From IMG/VR virus record IMGVR_UViG_3300021963_000312, positions 1-37,817 of that record: a stretch of DNA of 37,817 bases; one strand, written 5' to 3'. Position numbers and translations under genes: made by a program. Under the pieces are notes generated by a model. It did no database searches and had not been told where the DNA came from. It saw nothing but the letters and a program-made list of their open reading frames with translations. Every line of letters begins with the position of its first letter. Position 1 is the first letter of the stretch. This DNA is from a virus. This document shows, piece after piece, positions 23,993-32,514 of the stretch.

Positions 23993-24000
23993 TATTTATG
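23993..24000 (-). promoter_or_regulatory. Late promoter of the sheath gene
   Basis: CATAAATA on the minus strand, a one-base variant of the box used elsewhere, with a 42-nt leader and GGGAG before the ATG at 23950. Confidence 0.65.
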
Positions 24001-24011
24001 CAAAATGGGAG

Positions 24012-24037
24012 AAAACCGGTATTATACGAATACCGGT
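24012..24037 (-). terminator. Rho-independent terminator after the dNMP kinase gene
   Basis: A 9-bp perfect stem (24015-24023 with 24029-24037), 5-nt loop and a short T-run on the minus strand. Confidence 0.8.
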
Positions 24038-24070
24038 GACATCAGTTTTATGGAAAAATGCTAAATAGCC

Positions 24071-24727
24071 TCAGATCGCTACCAGCTTTGGTTTTTTGAT
24101 ATTAGAACTAATCTCTGCTACACGCTCACGCAGGTCTTCCATTGTACCAGTATTAAAAATAGTATAATCTGATTTGAAGCCTACCCAGTTCCATTCGCTC
24201 TCATGAATGTCTCTGTATCGTGTCTGCATAATTTTTTTGCTTACTGCATTACCGGTATGTGCGCTGGATGCAATGTCATACCATTCAGGTAAGTCGCCTC
24301 GGCGTACCCAAATAATTTTGCCGCCCATTTCACGAATTAATTCAAGTTCATTTTTAAATCTTGCATCGCTAATAACAATAGATTCTTTGTTAGAAGTATT
24401 TTTTCTAATGCGATATTCTAAACTGTTAAGCCAAATATCTTGAGAGAATTGATTACGAAGCACATCGGTGCCTACAAGTTGTAGAGCAAGTCTAGGAGTA
24501 AAGTTATCAATACCTAGCTTGCGAGTCCAAAACATATCGGGTGTTTCTCGAAACTCTCGGCTTTCTACAGTGTCGCCTTCAAGTAACTCTCTGGGCCAAC
24601 CAAACATTGCCGCACATACATCTTTAAGTGGTGCCGCAAAACTATCTTTTTTATAATTTAGTTTTACAAACTCTTGCGCGACAGTATCTTTACCGCTACC
24701 GATAAATCCAATCAATCCAATAATCAT
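24071..24727 (-). CDS. 1: Deoxynucleoside monophosphate kinase, T4 gp1-like (218 aa)
   Basis: It phosphorylates dNMPs for phage DNA synthesis. The P-loop 'GLIGFIGSGKDTVAQEFVKL' is at the N-terminus, followed by the family features 'FAAPLKDVCAAMFGWPRELL' and 'VISDARFKNELELIREMGG'. Length fits T4 gp1 (241 aa). It follows gp13 directly, 2 nt after its stop, so it is expressed from the gp13 late promoter, which is an unusual place and time for a nucleotide-metabolism enzyme. Confidence 0.88.
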   Translation of the reverse strand: MIIGLIGFIGSGKDTVAQEFVKLNYKKDSFAAPLKDVCAAMFGWPRELLEGDTVESREFRETPDMFWTRKLGIDNFTPRLALQLVGTDVLRNQFSQDIWLNSLEYRIRKNTSNKESIVISDARFKNELELIREMGGKIIWVRRGDLPEWYDIASSAHTGNAVSKKIMQTRYRDIHESEWNWVGFKSDYTIFNTGTMEDLRERVAEISSNIKKPKLVAI

Positions 24728-24729
24728 TA

Positions 24730-25491
24730 TTAACCTATAATAAAACCAAGAGGACTATTACCTTCTTCCATATTATGGAGTTCTTGTTTTAGTTGCTCTT
24801 GCATCTGCTGTGATTCTTGTTTTAGTTCTGCGCCGTTAAGTTGAATAGCGCCGCCGGCTCCTGGTAAGCCTGAAGTGAATTTACTACGGGCTTCGCCTAA
24901 GTAATGTTTACACATAGCTAGTGCGTATGTAGCTAACCACGGACTTGCATATACGTCTCTAAGCAGTACATTTTCTGGAATAAAGTTAAAGACGCCGATC
25001 ATAATTTCCTCATCATGTCGGATATTACGAAGAAGTTTTAGTACTTTGGTATTTCGATTCCAAAGGAAATTATACTCGCTACCAAATACACGACCAATAG
25101 TTTCTTTGTATTGTGCAAAGGCATCAAATACAGCAAGTCCACCAATCTGACCTGCTTGTAGCATGTACATGTTATTAAATGCTACGTCAAACGGATCAAA
25201 GTTAGTTCCGCCTCCGCTGTTAGTACCGATACCTCTGCGGTAAATTCTGCGTACCTCTTGTACTTCATCGGGAAGTGTATATTCTGTTACGTCAGGTTGA
25301 GATTGAATAAAAATTAAACTTTCTTCTACAGAACCTTGACTTAATTGACGATACTTTGCAAGAGCTTGGTCGATTGCAACATCGTAGTGGTCACGATCTA
25401 ATTCAACGTCTACAATACCGTCAGCAAGACGTAGTTGTAGCTCTCGAATTAAATCTGAACGTCCGTTATATCCTATTTGGTTTGCTGGCAT
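24730..25491 (-). CDS. 13: Neck protein gp13 (253 aa)
   Basis: gp13 forms the head-tail connector neck with gp14. The protein starts 'GYNGRSDLIRELQLRLADGI', then 'VELDRDHYDVAIDQALAKYR', a typical gp13 beginning. It continues with 'FDPFDVAFNNMYML' and 'WLATYALAMCKHYLGEARSK', also family-like, and ends in a Gln-rich helix. T4 gp13 is 309 aa; marine relatives are about this size. It has no Shine-Dalgarno sequence; a late box lies 5 nt from the ATG. In T4, gp13 is next to gp14, but here they are 7 kb apart on opposite strands. Confidence 0.85.
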   Translation of the reverse strand: MPANQIGYNGRSDLIRELQLRLADGIVDVELDRDHYDVAIDQALAKYRQLSQGSVEESLIFIQSQPDVTEYTLPDEVQEVRRIYRRGIGTNSGGGTNFDPFDVAFNNMYMLQAGQIGGLAVFDAFAQYKETIGRVFGSEYNFLWNRNTKVLKLLRNIRHDEEIMIGVFNFIPENVLLRDVYASPWLATYALAMCKHYLGEARSKFTSGLPGAGGAIQLNGAELKQESQQMQEQLKQELHNMEEGNSPLGFIIG

Positions 25492-25504
25492 AATACTATT
25501 TATC
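25492..25504 (-). promoter_or_regulatory. Late promoter of gp13, exactly 5 nt from the ATG
   Basis: GATAAATA (25504-25497), then GTATT, then the ATG at 25491. The 19-mer GATAAATAGTATTATGCCA is identical to the one at the gp14 start on the other strand (32515-32533). Confidence 0.8.
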
Positions 25505-25507
25505 TAT

Positions 25508-26665
25508 TTAGAACGTACTAATTAGAATAATGTGCTCATTCAACCTACCATTCATGCATGTTTCTGTAGCACGAATCTCGTCAAACTGCTTTTGCATTTT
25601 AGTTCTAGATAGTTTGTTTGCACCTTTTAATAGCTCTGGCTTACGCACAGTTTTGCATACGCTCTTCTTAGGATCAAAGCCCACAATACTTGTACCTTTA
25701 ATACTTAGTACTTGTGCCATAGAATCTGCTACATAACAACCTAGTTTTCGATTCTTTGAGTTATATACCCACAGAATACTGCTATCAATGATGCTTAAAG
25801 GATTAACACTTGCTAGCCCGATACTTGGCTCGCTTTCTTTAAACTTAATTTTGGAGATTAGCTTTTCTTTGCTAGGTGCTTTCTTAACACGTGGTTTGCG
25901 AACAGCTTTACCGGTGTTGATAAATGTATCACAAGCAACCATAATCTTTTCATAAAATGCTAAAAATTCTTTGCGCTTTTTAGCAGTCATATAGGAATAG
26001 CCTTCCTTAATCTGCTCATCCTTCCATGCTACAACTTCTTGTGCTTCTTGATATTGATTCCAATACATGTCTTTGATAATCTTAGCATGAGCTGCCTTGA
26101 TTACACTAGAGTTATAAGTTTGCATCTGTGTGTGAGGATCAAACTTAGCTAACTCAAAATCATTACCAAAACATAACTGATCAACACAGTCATCCCATGT
26201 AGCACAAAGGCCAGTTACTTGCTCTTTCATCCTGTCTTGAATTGACATAACAGGCATTTTAACTTTTTCTACATCAACTGCTTTTTTTACTTTAGCAAGT
26301 TTTTCTGCTTTCACTAAGAGTTCTTTGTATCGTTCTTCTAAATACGTATGAGTGGAATCTTCAAGCTCTGCACCTTTGGTAGCCAAATATGCATACTTAC
26401 CAATAGACGCAAATTCATAGTCGGGCAATACTCTGAGTACTGCGGATTTCTTTTTATCAAAACGTTCTGCGTATTTAAGAAAACTAGTGACTAATGTTTT
26501 GAGAGGTACTTCATAGTGGACAAAGTACATAGCGTCACTGAGTAAACGCTTATAATCCATCAAAACGCCATTGGAGTTTTTAAAAGGTTTAATATCTTTT
26601 TTTACCAGACCCCATTCGGGCATGGAAAATCCATTAATAGAAAGATTACGTTTTGCTTTTGCCAT
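25508..26665 (-). CDS. Conserved marine T4-like phage protein, unknown function (385 aa)
   Basis: I chose the ATG at 26665 (MAKAKRNLSI); an upstream in-frame TTG at 26683 would overlap the radical SAM gene. The protein is Lys-rich and helical, with a long central coiled-coil-like part, a basic linker (RKPRVKKAPSKEK) and a C-terminal domain with 'ILWVYNSKNRKLGCYVADS' and 'LSIKGTSIVGFDPKKSVCK'. I recall the 'L..YN.K.RKLG.Y.A' and 'SVKGT.I..FD' pattern from conserved hypothetical proteins of cyanophages. Function unknown. It is the last gene of the late metabolic operon and is probably not part of that pathway. Confidence 0.7.
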   Translation of the reverse strand: MAKAKRNLSINGFSMPEWGLVKKDIKPFKNSNGVLMDYKRLLSDAMYFVHYEVPLKTLVTSFLKYAERFDKKKSAVLRVLPDYEFASIGKYAYLATKGAELEDSTHTYLEERYKELLVKAEKLAKVKKAVDVEKVKMPVMSIQDRMKEQVTGLCATWDDCVDQLCFGNDFELAKFDPHTQMQTYNSSVIKAAHAKIIKDMYWNQYQEAQEVVAWKDEQIKEGYSYMTAKKRKEFLAFYEKIMVACDTFINTGKAVRKPRVKKAPSKEKLISKIKFKESEPSIGLASVNPLSIIDSSILWVYNSKNRKLGCYVADSMAQVLSIKGTSIVGFDPKKSVCKTVRKPELLKGANKLSRTKMQKQFDEIRATETCMNGRLNEHIILISTF

Positions 26666-26666
26666 T

Positions 26667-28556
26667 TTAGTCAGTTGCCTCAATTACGTTTAAGACCCAT
26701 TGTCTACGACGCCCATACACTATATTATCTAAGTGTTGATTGATTGTCGTAGGAAAATGATTATATCTGTCTTTTGCATAATATGTATACTCGTTGTGTA
26801 CTATTGTTTGGGCAGTGTTTTGAACGTACTCAAATAAATTTGTTTTAGTAGATAACATTTTTGGGTTATTTGAGTATTCACCCCACTGCTTGACTCTATG
26901 CTGTGTTATAATAGCATAATCATGTAGAATGTCAAGATCTGTTTTTGGGTAAGTGTCCTTTACAAAATTGGATACAAGCTCTACAAACGAATTTACCGAA
27001 TTACTCGAGTGCATGAATAGCGACAAACTGTGCGGCACTTGCCAGCTTAGTACCTTAGTATTATCAGTCTCAACAAAAAAGAAACCCGTTTCTTCCCACT
27101 TATAGAAAGCTGTTTCTAATGAGTTTTTCCAATCGGCAAATAGTTTATTATTATTGGTAACATATTTAATCAACTTAGAATAAAATTCAGTGTAGCTAAT
27201 ATTATTTAATTTATTTAAATATATTGCAATAATATCTGAGATGCCGTAAATGTGAAAGCCTAATACTGCCCAAGTATATAAAAACATTTCGTATAAATCA
27301 GAATTAGTTAAAGTACTAGATGACTTAATAACAGGTATACCTTCTAAAATATTGTTGTTTTCAACAATGTTTGCAGTTTCGTAAAATAAATCGTATGCTA
27401 AAAATGTTTTCATGTCATAACGATTCATATCATGTGTCATTGGTGCGTTTTCTAAAATCTGCAGAAAAAATGCATCTATGCCGTTATGTAAATTAGAATT
27501 TAAAATTTTTTCTATATTGTTTTTCCAACTATCTACAGTTTCTCCAGGAAGTCCTAGTATTACTTCAGTAAAAATAGGTACTTGAAGTTGTCTTCCATAG
27601 TCAGCAATATTAGAAATATCGTTGACATCCATATTTGTTCTTTTAATGTTTTTTAATACATCATCTGTTGTAGTTTGTAAACTTAAAATAAATCCAGTTT
27701 GAATATTTGCTTCTTTAAATTTTTTTACTATTGCAAACACATCAGCATTACTGTTTTTAGCATAGCTTACACTGATGCCTGTAGGATAACCGGTATCTAA
27801 CGATAATTTAACAATTTTATCAGCTATTAATGCATCACGTTCTTTAAAGATACCAAAGTTAGCATTAGTCATGGTAAGAAATGGCATCTTCATTTTGCTA
27901 AACCATTCAAGTTCTGCAAACACACGCTCTAATCCAAACTTAATAACTTTACTTGCTGTCATGCTACCCCAGTCGCAAAAGGTACATTTATACGGACAGC
28001 CTCTGTCTGTTTCTAATGTAGGCATCCATTCTATATCGGGGTACTGTTCTATCAATTGATCAAAAATGCCGTCTAGATACGGACTAGGAACATTTAAATC
28101 TTTTATACGATCAGCTTTTATAATTTTAGGAATGTCTTTATTGTCAATTAATTTTATCAATATATCTTTGACAGCTTGCTCGCCTTCGCCCACAACTATA
28201 GTGTCAATAAATGAAAACTTAGAAAAAATATCTGAATTTTTATGTGGTAACTCGGGACCACCGAATACTGTTATTAAATTTGGATTAGCTTGTTTTAATT
28301 GTTCAGCTAACTTGTAACAATAATTTTTATTCCATACGTATATACTGAAAAATACTATGTTACAAGTTTTTAATTTTTCAACAGAAACGTCAAGTGGATC
28401 TCGTCTAAAAATCCAACTGACTGTGTGTACAGCGTTTGCTATTTTTTCAGCTTGTTTAGCATATGCCCATAGCAAGCCTACACTATAAGGCAAATAATAT
28501 GCGTTAAGGTGTTTGGGCCCGGTCTGAAAATTTGGCTGAACTAGGCCGATATGCAT
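26667..28556 (-). CDS. B12-binding radical SAM enzyme (629 aa)
   Basis: The N-terminal 150 residues have the layout of a cobalamin-binding domain ('PYSVGLLWAYAK', 'IVFFSIYVWN', 'TVFGGPELPHKN', 'TIVVGEGEQAV'). A radical SAM core follows with 'TDRGCPYKCTFCDWG', giving CxxxCxxC at C187, C191 and C194 for the 4Fe-4S cluster, and 'EVILGLPGETVDSW' downstream. The C-terminal 230 residues are a separate, unrecognised domain. Such enzymes perform difficult methylations or rearrangements and consume SAM; the substrate cannot be read from the sequence. The gene follows the epimerase by 2 nt in the late operon. The window also carries metK, which could supply its SAM (inference). Confidence 0.9.
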   Translation of the reverse strand: MHIGLVQPNFQTGPKHLNAYYLPYSVGLLWAYAKQAEKIANAVHTVSWIFRRDPLDVSVEKLKTCNIVFFSIYVWNKNYCYKLAEQLKQANPNLITVFGGPELPHKNSDIFSKFSFIDTIVVGEGEQAVKDILIKLIDNKDIPKIIKADRIKDLNVPSPYLDGIFDQLIEQYPDIEWMPTLETDRGCPYKCTFCDWGSMTASKVIKFGLERVFAELEWFSKMKMPFLTMTNANFGIFKERDALIADKIVKLSLDTGYPTGISVSYAKNSNADVFAIVKKFKEANIQTGFILSLQTTTDDVLKNIKRTNMDVNDISNIADYGRQLQVPIFTEVILGLPGETVDSWKNNIEKILNSNLHNGIDAFFLQILENAPMTHDMNRYDMKTFLAYDLFYETANIVENNNILEGIPVIKSSSTLTNSDLYEMFLYTWAVLGFHIYGISDIIAIYLNKLNNISYTEFYSKLIKYVTNNNKLFADWKNSLETAFYKWEETGFFFVETDNTKVLSWQVPHSLSLFMHSSNSVNSFVELVSNFVKDTYPKTDLDILHDYAIITQHRVKQWGEYSNNPKMLSTKTNLFEYVQNTAQTIVHNEYTYYAKDRYNHFPTTINQHLDNIVYGRRRQWVLNVIEATD

Positions 28557-28558
28557 AA

Positions 28559-29515
28559 CTATTTTCCGATACTAAATTTCTTTTTAGCGTTAAATTCTAC
28601 TTTATTGTCAACAATGTTACGCCATACTGCGATGGTTCTGTCCAGTCCATCATTTAGATCAACCTTAGGATACCAGCCTAAACGAGCTGTAATTTTATTG
28701 TTAGTGCTGTTAAGTAAATAAATCTCACCGGGACGTTTTGGTTTTGTATTCCAATTAACATGTCCGTCCCAGCCTACCTTATCAGCAATAATCTTTACAT
28801 AATCTTTGATCTTAAGTGCATTGCTTGGCCCAATACAAAAAATTTCGCCAGCGCACTTTGTGGGATTGTTAATTACTGTTTCCCATGCATCTAACAAATC
28901 ATCGATATAGATAAAGTTACGATATGGTTCGCCGTAGCCTAAATTAATTTCCTTAGGGTTAGTTAACATTTGATAAATGATTTGTTCTGTAACAAAAAAG
29001 TTATTATCTTTGCGGCCATATGCATTTGTTTGACGGATGGCAGTAAAGGGCAAGCCGTAACTGCGATGTGCGTATTCTAAATATTTTTCGCAAGCATACT
29101 TTGCTACAGCATAAGGTGCATTAGGGTTCGGAGGGGTGCTTTCATCAAATGCAAAAATACTTTTTTCTTTACCGTCCCTAATTAAATCGCTAATAGGTTG
29201 CCATCCATAAACTTCCATGGTGCTAGCAAACACAAAGTTTTTAAAGTTTGGTAAGTCTTTAGCTACTTCAATTAAATTGACAGTGCCGGTATAGTTAATA
29301 TCACTGAATGTAATTTGTTCATAGAAGCTTTGCTCTACTTCAGTTCGGGCAGCAAGGTGAACAATAATTTCAGGACTAAACTGCCTAATTTGAAATCCTA
29401 CTTTATCGTGATCCCTGAGATCATGTTCTAAAAAACAAAGTTCATGTTTTTCTTTTAAACGTTCAACTAAATGTTGACCAATAAATCCGTCGTGTCCTGT
29501 GATAAAAATTTTCAT
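28559..29515 (-). CDS. NAD-dependent nucleotide-sugar epimerase/dehydratase (318 aa)
   Basis: An extended short-chain dehydrogenase/reductase. The nucleotide-binding 'FITGHDGFIGQHL' is at residues 4-16, S98-T99 are in 'VFASTMEVYG', and the catalytic Y135xxxK139 is in 'APYAVAKYACEKY'. 'RQTNAYGRKDNN' and 'YGEPYRNFIYIDDLLDAWE' are typical of UDP- or GDP-sugar epimerases and dehydratases. Length is normal (about 310-340 aa). The exact sugar cannot be told. The ATG overlaps the upstream oxygenase stop (ATGA). In this operon it suggests that the pathway acts on an activated sugar. Confidence 0.9.
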   Translation of the reverse strand: MKIFITGHDGFIGQHLVERLKEKHELCFLEHDLRDHDKVGFQIRQFSPEIIVHLAARTEVEQSFYEQITFSDINYTGTVNLIEVAKDLPNFKNFVFASTMEVYGWQPISDLIRDGKEKSIFAFDESTPPNPNAPYAVAKYACEKYLEYAHRSYGLPFTAIRQTNAYGRKDNNFFVTEQIIYQMLTNPKEINLGYGEPYRNFIYIDDLLDAWETVINNPTKCAGEIFCIGPSNALKIKDYVKIIADKVGWDGHVNWNTKPKRPGEIYLLNSTNNKITARLGWYPKVDLNDGLDRTIAVWRNIVDNKVEFNAKKKFSIGK

Positions 29516-30057
29516 GTAATGTCCTCTAATTTGGCAAAGCCTGTGAGTTGCATAGTGTATCTATTTATATAACCTAAATTAGCTACACTATGGATTTTAT
29601 TAGGTGTAATAATTGCAAAGTCGCCTTGCTTATAATCATCTAGAAATCGTCCTTCCATTTCAAACATATGTCCAAGTTCTTTATTTTGTAAAAACAAGTT
29701 GATTCGAACTGGGTATAACATTGAAACATCTAGTTTTTCGTCTGATAGTTTTTGTCGTATGCGATATAATGTATCCTGATGAGGCGGTATAAAACATCCT
29801 GGGGTCAATTTATTAATTGTAACCATACTGTATTTAAGCCAGCTATCAAATAAATTTTTAACGTTATTTGCCCAAGCTGGGCAAGTATCTCCAAACGTTT
29901 GATATACTATGTCAGCATCAACTGGAAAATTAGGTGTACTTGTTCCTAATGTTTTCCAATAGCCGCCGGCTTCCCTAGTTTTTGTTTTTTCAGTAAAAAC
30001 TAGTTCTTCTAACATATCATATGTGATATGAGAAATATCAACATGGCCTCTTATCAT
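29512..30057 (-). CDS. Fe(II)/2-oxoglutarate-type hydroxylase, copy 1 (181 aa)
   Basis: The double-stranded beta-helix pattern of aspartyl/asparaginyl hydroxylase-like enzymes is visible. HxD is at H93-D95 in 'FIPPHQDTLYR', a distal His is at 156 in 'TPNKIHSVANLG', and R118 in 'YPVRINLFLQN' could contact 2-oxoglutarate. The N-terminus (MIRGHVDISHITYDMLEEL) parallels that of the next upstream gene, so the two are probably tandem paralogues. It overlaps its neighbours by 4 nt on both sides. The substrate is unknown; small HxD...H oxygenases are common in marine phages. Confidence 0.75.
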   Translation of the reverse strand: MIRGHVDISHITYDMLEELVFTEKTKTREAGGYWKTLGTSTPNFPVDADIVYQTFGDTCPAWANNVKNLFDSWLKYSMVTINKLTPGCFIPPHQDTLYRIRQKLSDEKLDVSMLYPVRINLFLQNKELGHMFEMEGRFLDDYKQGDFAIITPNKIHSVANLGYINRYTMQLTGFAKLEDIT

Positions 30058-30542
30058 GTTAATACTGTCACCTGAGCTGAATAAAAAGGTTCGTCACCCA
30101 TGTTGCCGGCAAGGTGCCAGTCATTGGTTCCAAATTTAACCCAGTCGCCTTTACGCCATTTTGTATAAGGCTGATCATGTACTTCATAATAGTGACCGCG
30201 CTTCCAATCTTCTAAAAAGATTAAATATCGAAAACTCTCACCAGCGCCAAACTGCTTTTTAAGCATATAATGTTTGTCTATATGATAAGGAATAGTTTGA
30301 CCAGGATCAATGTTAACGACACTTACAACATAATGTTTAAAGTCTTGCGGTATCTTACCTGATAATTCTTTAATAAAATCTGGACACTTGTCATCAAACA
30401 TTTGCCAAATACTACTATTATATTTTGTGTAGTATTTTTCGATATTAGGCGTTTGTTGATAACACTGAAAATAGTCAGTGAAGTTTATAGATCTTAATTG
30501 ATCTACTGTTACATCAGTGTCTAAATGTCCGTACTCAATCAC
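30054..30542 (-). CDS. Fe(II)/2-oxoglutarate-type hydroxylase, copy 2 (162 aa)
   Basis: Same fold and layout as its downstream neighbour: H87-D89 in 'TIPYHIDKHY', R105 in 'ESFRYLIFLEDW', and a distal His143 in 'FGTNDWHLAGNMGD'. The start is GTG at 30542, supported by GAGAG just upstream inside the last codons of the amidinotransferase gene; no alternative ATG lies near. The N-terminus (MIEYGHLDTDVTVDQLRSI) matches copy 1 in pattern. Two related oxygenases in a row suggest two successive hydroxylations or two substrates (inference). Confidence 0.75.
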   Translation of the reverse strand: MIEYGHLDTDVTVDQLRSINFTDYFQCYQQTPNIEKYYTKYNSSIWQMFDDKCPDFIKELSGKIPQDFKHYVVSVVNIDPGQTIPYHIDKHYMLKKQFGAGESFRYLIFLEDWKRGHYYEVHDQPYTKWRKGDWVKFGTNDWHLAGNMGDEPFYSAQVTVLT

Positions 30543-31593
30543 AATAGCTCTCTAATGTACCTTTACGTCTAAGATCAAGCGTAGCACAATGAATACCACC
30601 GCTGAGCGTCATACTGTGACGGAAGCGAACTGGTACGCTGTCGATGCCGTGCTTGTCAAGTTCACGCATTAGTGGTTCTTGTGCGCTGTCGCAGATGATT
30701 GTGTTTTCGTTAACACTAAGAATATTCATACCAATATAAGGACTGCAAGGAGCAATATAACCTTGATCGGCAAGTTTACTACCTTGTACTACACAATCAT
30801 CAAACCAAATCTTATCCCACTTCTTAAAGATTTCAGGGCAGTTGTCAGGTGTTACTCGTGTACTGTTTAGCAGTACTAGACCCGGACGTAGAGGAACAAT
30901 TGTGCTGTCAAAGTGGGCAAAGCTATAGAGCTCACTATAGTGTAATTTGTAACCCATTGGTTCTAAGAAACGCTTGAGCCATTTAAAGCCCTTCATGTTA
31001 CCACTGTTGCTAACTTGATAAAGTAAGTCTCGGCCAACACGAACAATATTAGGAGCATCAAAACAAATTTCATGATCCATTAGTGTTGCTTTTTTAAGAT
31101 TCTCAAACTGATACATATTATCATGTAATTTGGGTTTAGGTGCCTGCAACCACAAAGCACCATCTTCAAATGCTTCGTAAAGGATATCTTCGTATAACCG
31201 TGTTTCAAAATATCTAGCACGAACTGGTGTAGGTGTTTCAATCAACATATCGCCTAGCGGTAAAATTAAATCGCGTGGGCACCAACTATACCAGCCTTTA
31301 GTATTCCATCCTTGGCCGATGTCGTAATTAACATTATCCCAATCAATAATTTTAGGGCGATGTACTTTTACACCCATCTTAGTAAGTGTATCCGCTAGGC
31401 CATCTGCATCTTCATTAGCTTCATCAATTACCCATTGAGGATAAGTGCCTTCTAAATGTTTAATTTTTTCAGCAGGATGATTAGCATAGCTAAAACTATG
31501 TGCGCTGATGTCTGTGGCAATGCGACTGTGATGTGCATGGCCTACGATAATTTCCTCTAAAGGATCCCAGTCATTGTGTGAATTTACGATCAT
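30535..31593 (-). CDS. Glycine amidinotransferase-family enzyme (352 aa)
   Basis: This family moves the amidino group of arginine to an amine, giving a guanidino product and ornithine. The match is strong: 'GDMLIETPTPVRARYFETRL', 'CFDAPNIVRVGRDL' with Asp179, 'FAHFDSTIVPLRPGLVLLN' with His227, and the end 'TLSGGIHCATLDLRRKGTLE' with catalytic Cys336. The end closely parallels human AGAT as I remember it. AGAT makes guanidinoacetate; relatives act on inosamine phosphates in aminoglycoside synthesis, so the acceptor is open. I chose the ATG at 31593, which overlaps the upstream stop (ATGA). All catalytic residues are present, so it should be active. Confidence 0.93.
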   Translation of the reverse strand: MIVNSHNDWDPLEEIIVGHAHHSRIATDISAHSFSYANHPAEKIKHLEGTYPQWVIDEANEDADGLADTLTKMGVKVHRPKIIDWDNVNYDIGQGWNTKGWYSWCPRDLILPLGDMLIETPTPVRARYFETRLYEDILYEAFEDGALWLQAPKPKLHDNMYQFENLKKATLMDHEICFDAPNIVRVGRDLLYQVSNSGNMKGFKWLKRFLEPMGYKLHYSELYSFAHFDSTIVPLRPGLVLLNSTRVTPDNCPEIFKKWDKIWFDDCVVQGSKLADQGYIAPCSPYIGMNILSVNENTIICDSAQEPLMRELDKHGIDSVPVRFRHSMTLSGGIHCATLDLRRKGTLESYCD

Positions 31594-32462
31594 GTGTTTA
31601 TGTCTCCAAGATATTCGCTTAAACAAACCCTATTGTTATGTAGAATACCTCTATTAAAATGTTTATATTCTTCGCCGCCTAAACCAAAAATTACTGTATC
31701 AGTATATACTAAGTTTTTTTCTTTGCAGATTTTTTCGTAGTTTTCTTGGTGTGTTTCCCAATTCCAATCTGGACTAAAACTTTTCATAAAGTGAACGCCT
31801 AAGCTCATGCTGAATTTATTTTGCATATCCACTTCATTTAACATACTTATTCCGTCATCAGCATAAGTTTTAGTAAACCTGATTCCTACCCTATGATTTT
31901 CCAATGTATAAAACGGCTTACTAAGACTACAGGTTATTTCTTGTATTGCTGGATAGCTTAAATCGAGATGTATATTTTTAGATATACCCCAATATGCTAA
32001 ATCTAAACAAACAGGAATATCATTTATAGCGCATAAATTTAAGATATCTTTAAACTCTGGATGCATACATCCATAGTCGCTAAAAGGAATACTAATTAAT
32101 AGTGCATGTAACCCTTTACCTTGTATTTTATTTACAAGGTCATCATAGTTATTAGCATATGTAAAGTTAATATGTTTACCTAAACATGCATGATATTGAA
32201 AGTCTCCCGTTAAACAGATAATTTGTTTGTCCGATGCATGTTTTAAAATAAAATGATCAAATGTCTGACTGGTACCTTGTGTATAATCAGCAAACTCAAA
32301 TTCATCTAAACCTTTTATGGTTTTTGTATCAGAATATTCAAGCCAATCTCTCCATACATTTTCGTACTCGTCTAACCCTATATCTCTATAAATATGGGAG
32401 ACGTGATGTTGTTGTAGTTCGGTATGTTTTATCGGGCGGGCGCCCCTAACAGCTTTACTCAT
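31590..32462 (-). CDS. PLP-dependent aminotransferase-like protein, short (290 aa)
   Basis: Fold-type I features are visible: 'ALLISIPFSDYGCMHPEFKD', 'IPVCLDLAYWG' with an Asp (about 154) in place to hold the PLP pyridine, and 'EITCSLSKPFYTLENHRVGIRF' (two parts) with Lys182 as the Schiff-base candidate. At 290 aa it lacks much of the C-terminal small domain of a typical 380-420 aa enzyme, so activity is uncertain. I chose the ATG at 32462 (MSKAVRGARP) over one at 32468 because a late box ends exactly 5 nt before it. It is the first gene of the late metabolic operon. Other PLP enzyme types remain possible. Confidence 0.7.
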   Translation of the reverse strand: MSKAVRGARPIKHTELQQHHVSHIYRDIGLDEYENVWRDWLEYSDTKTIKGLDEFEFADYTQGTSQTFDHFILKHASDKQIICLTGDFQYHACLGKHINFTYANNYDDLVNKIQGKGLHALLISIPFSDYGCMHPEFKDILNLCAINDIPVCLDLAYWGISKNIHLDLSYPAIQEITCSLSKPFYTLENHRVGIRFTKTYADDGISMLNEVDMQNKFSMSLGVHFMKSFSPDWNWETHQENYEKICKEKNLVYTDTVIFGLGGEEYKHFNRGILHNNRVCLSEYLGDINT

Positions 32463-32475
32463 AGTCATATTTATT
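32463..32475 (-). promoter_or_regulatory. Late promoter of the metabolic operon, exactly 5 nt from the ATG
   Basis: AATAAATA (32475-32468), then TGACT, then the ATG at 32462. There is no Shine-Dalgarno sequence. It is divergent from the gp14 late promoter, with about 40 nt between the boxes. Confidence 0.75.
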
Positions 32476-32514
32476 GCTTTAAAAACCCTGCATATTTTTA
32501 TTTAGAATACTTCT

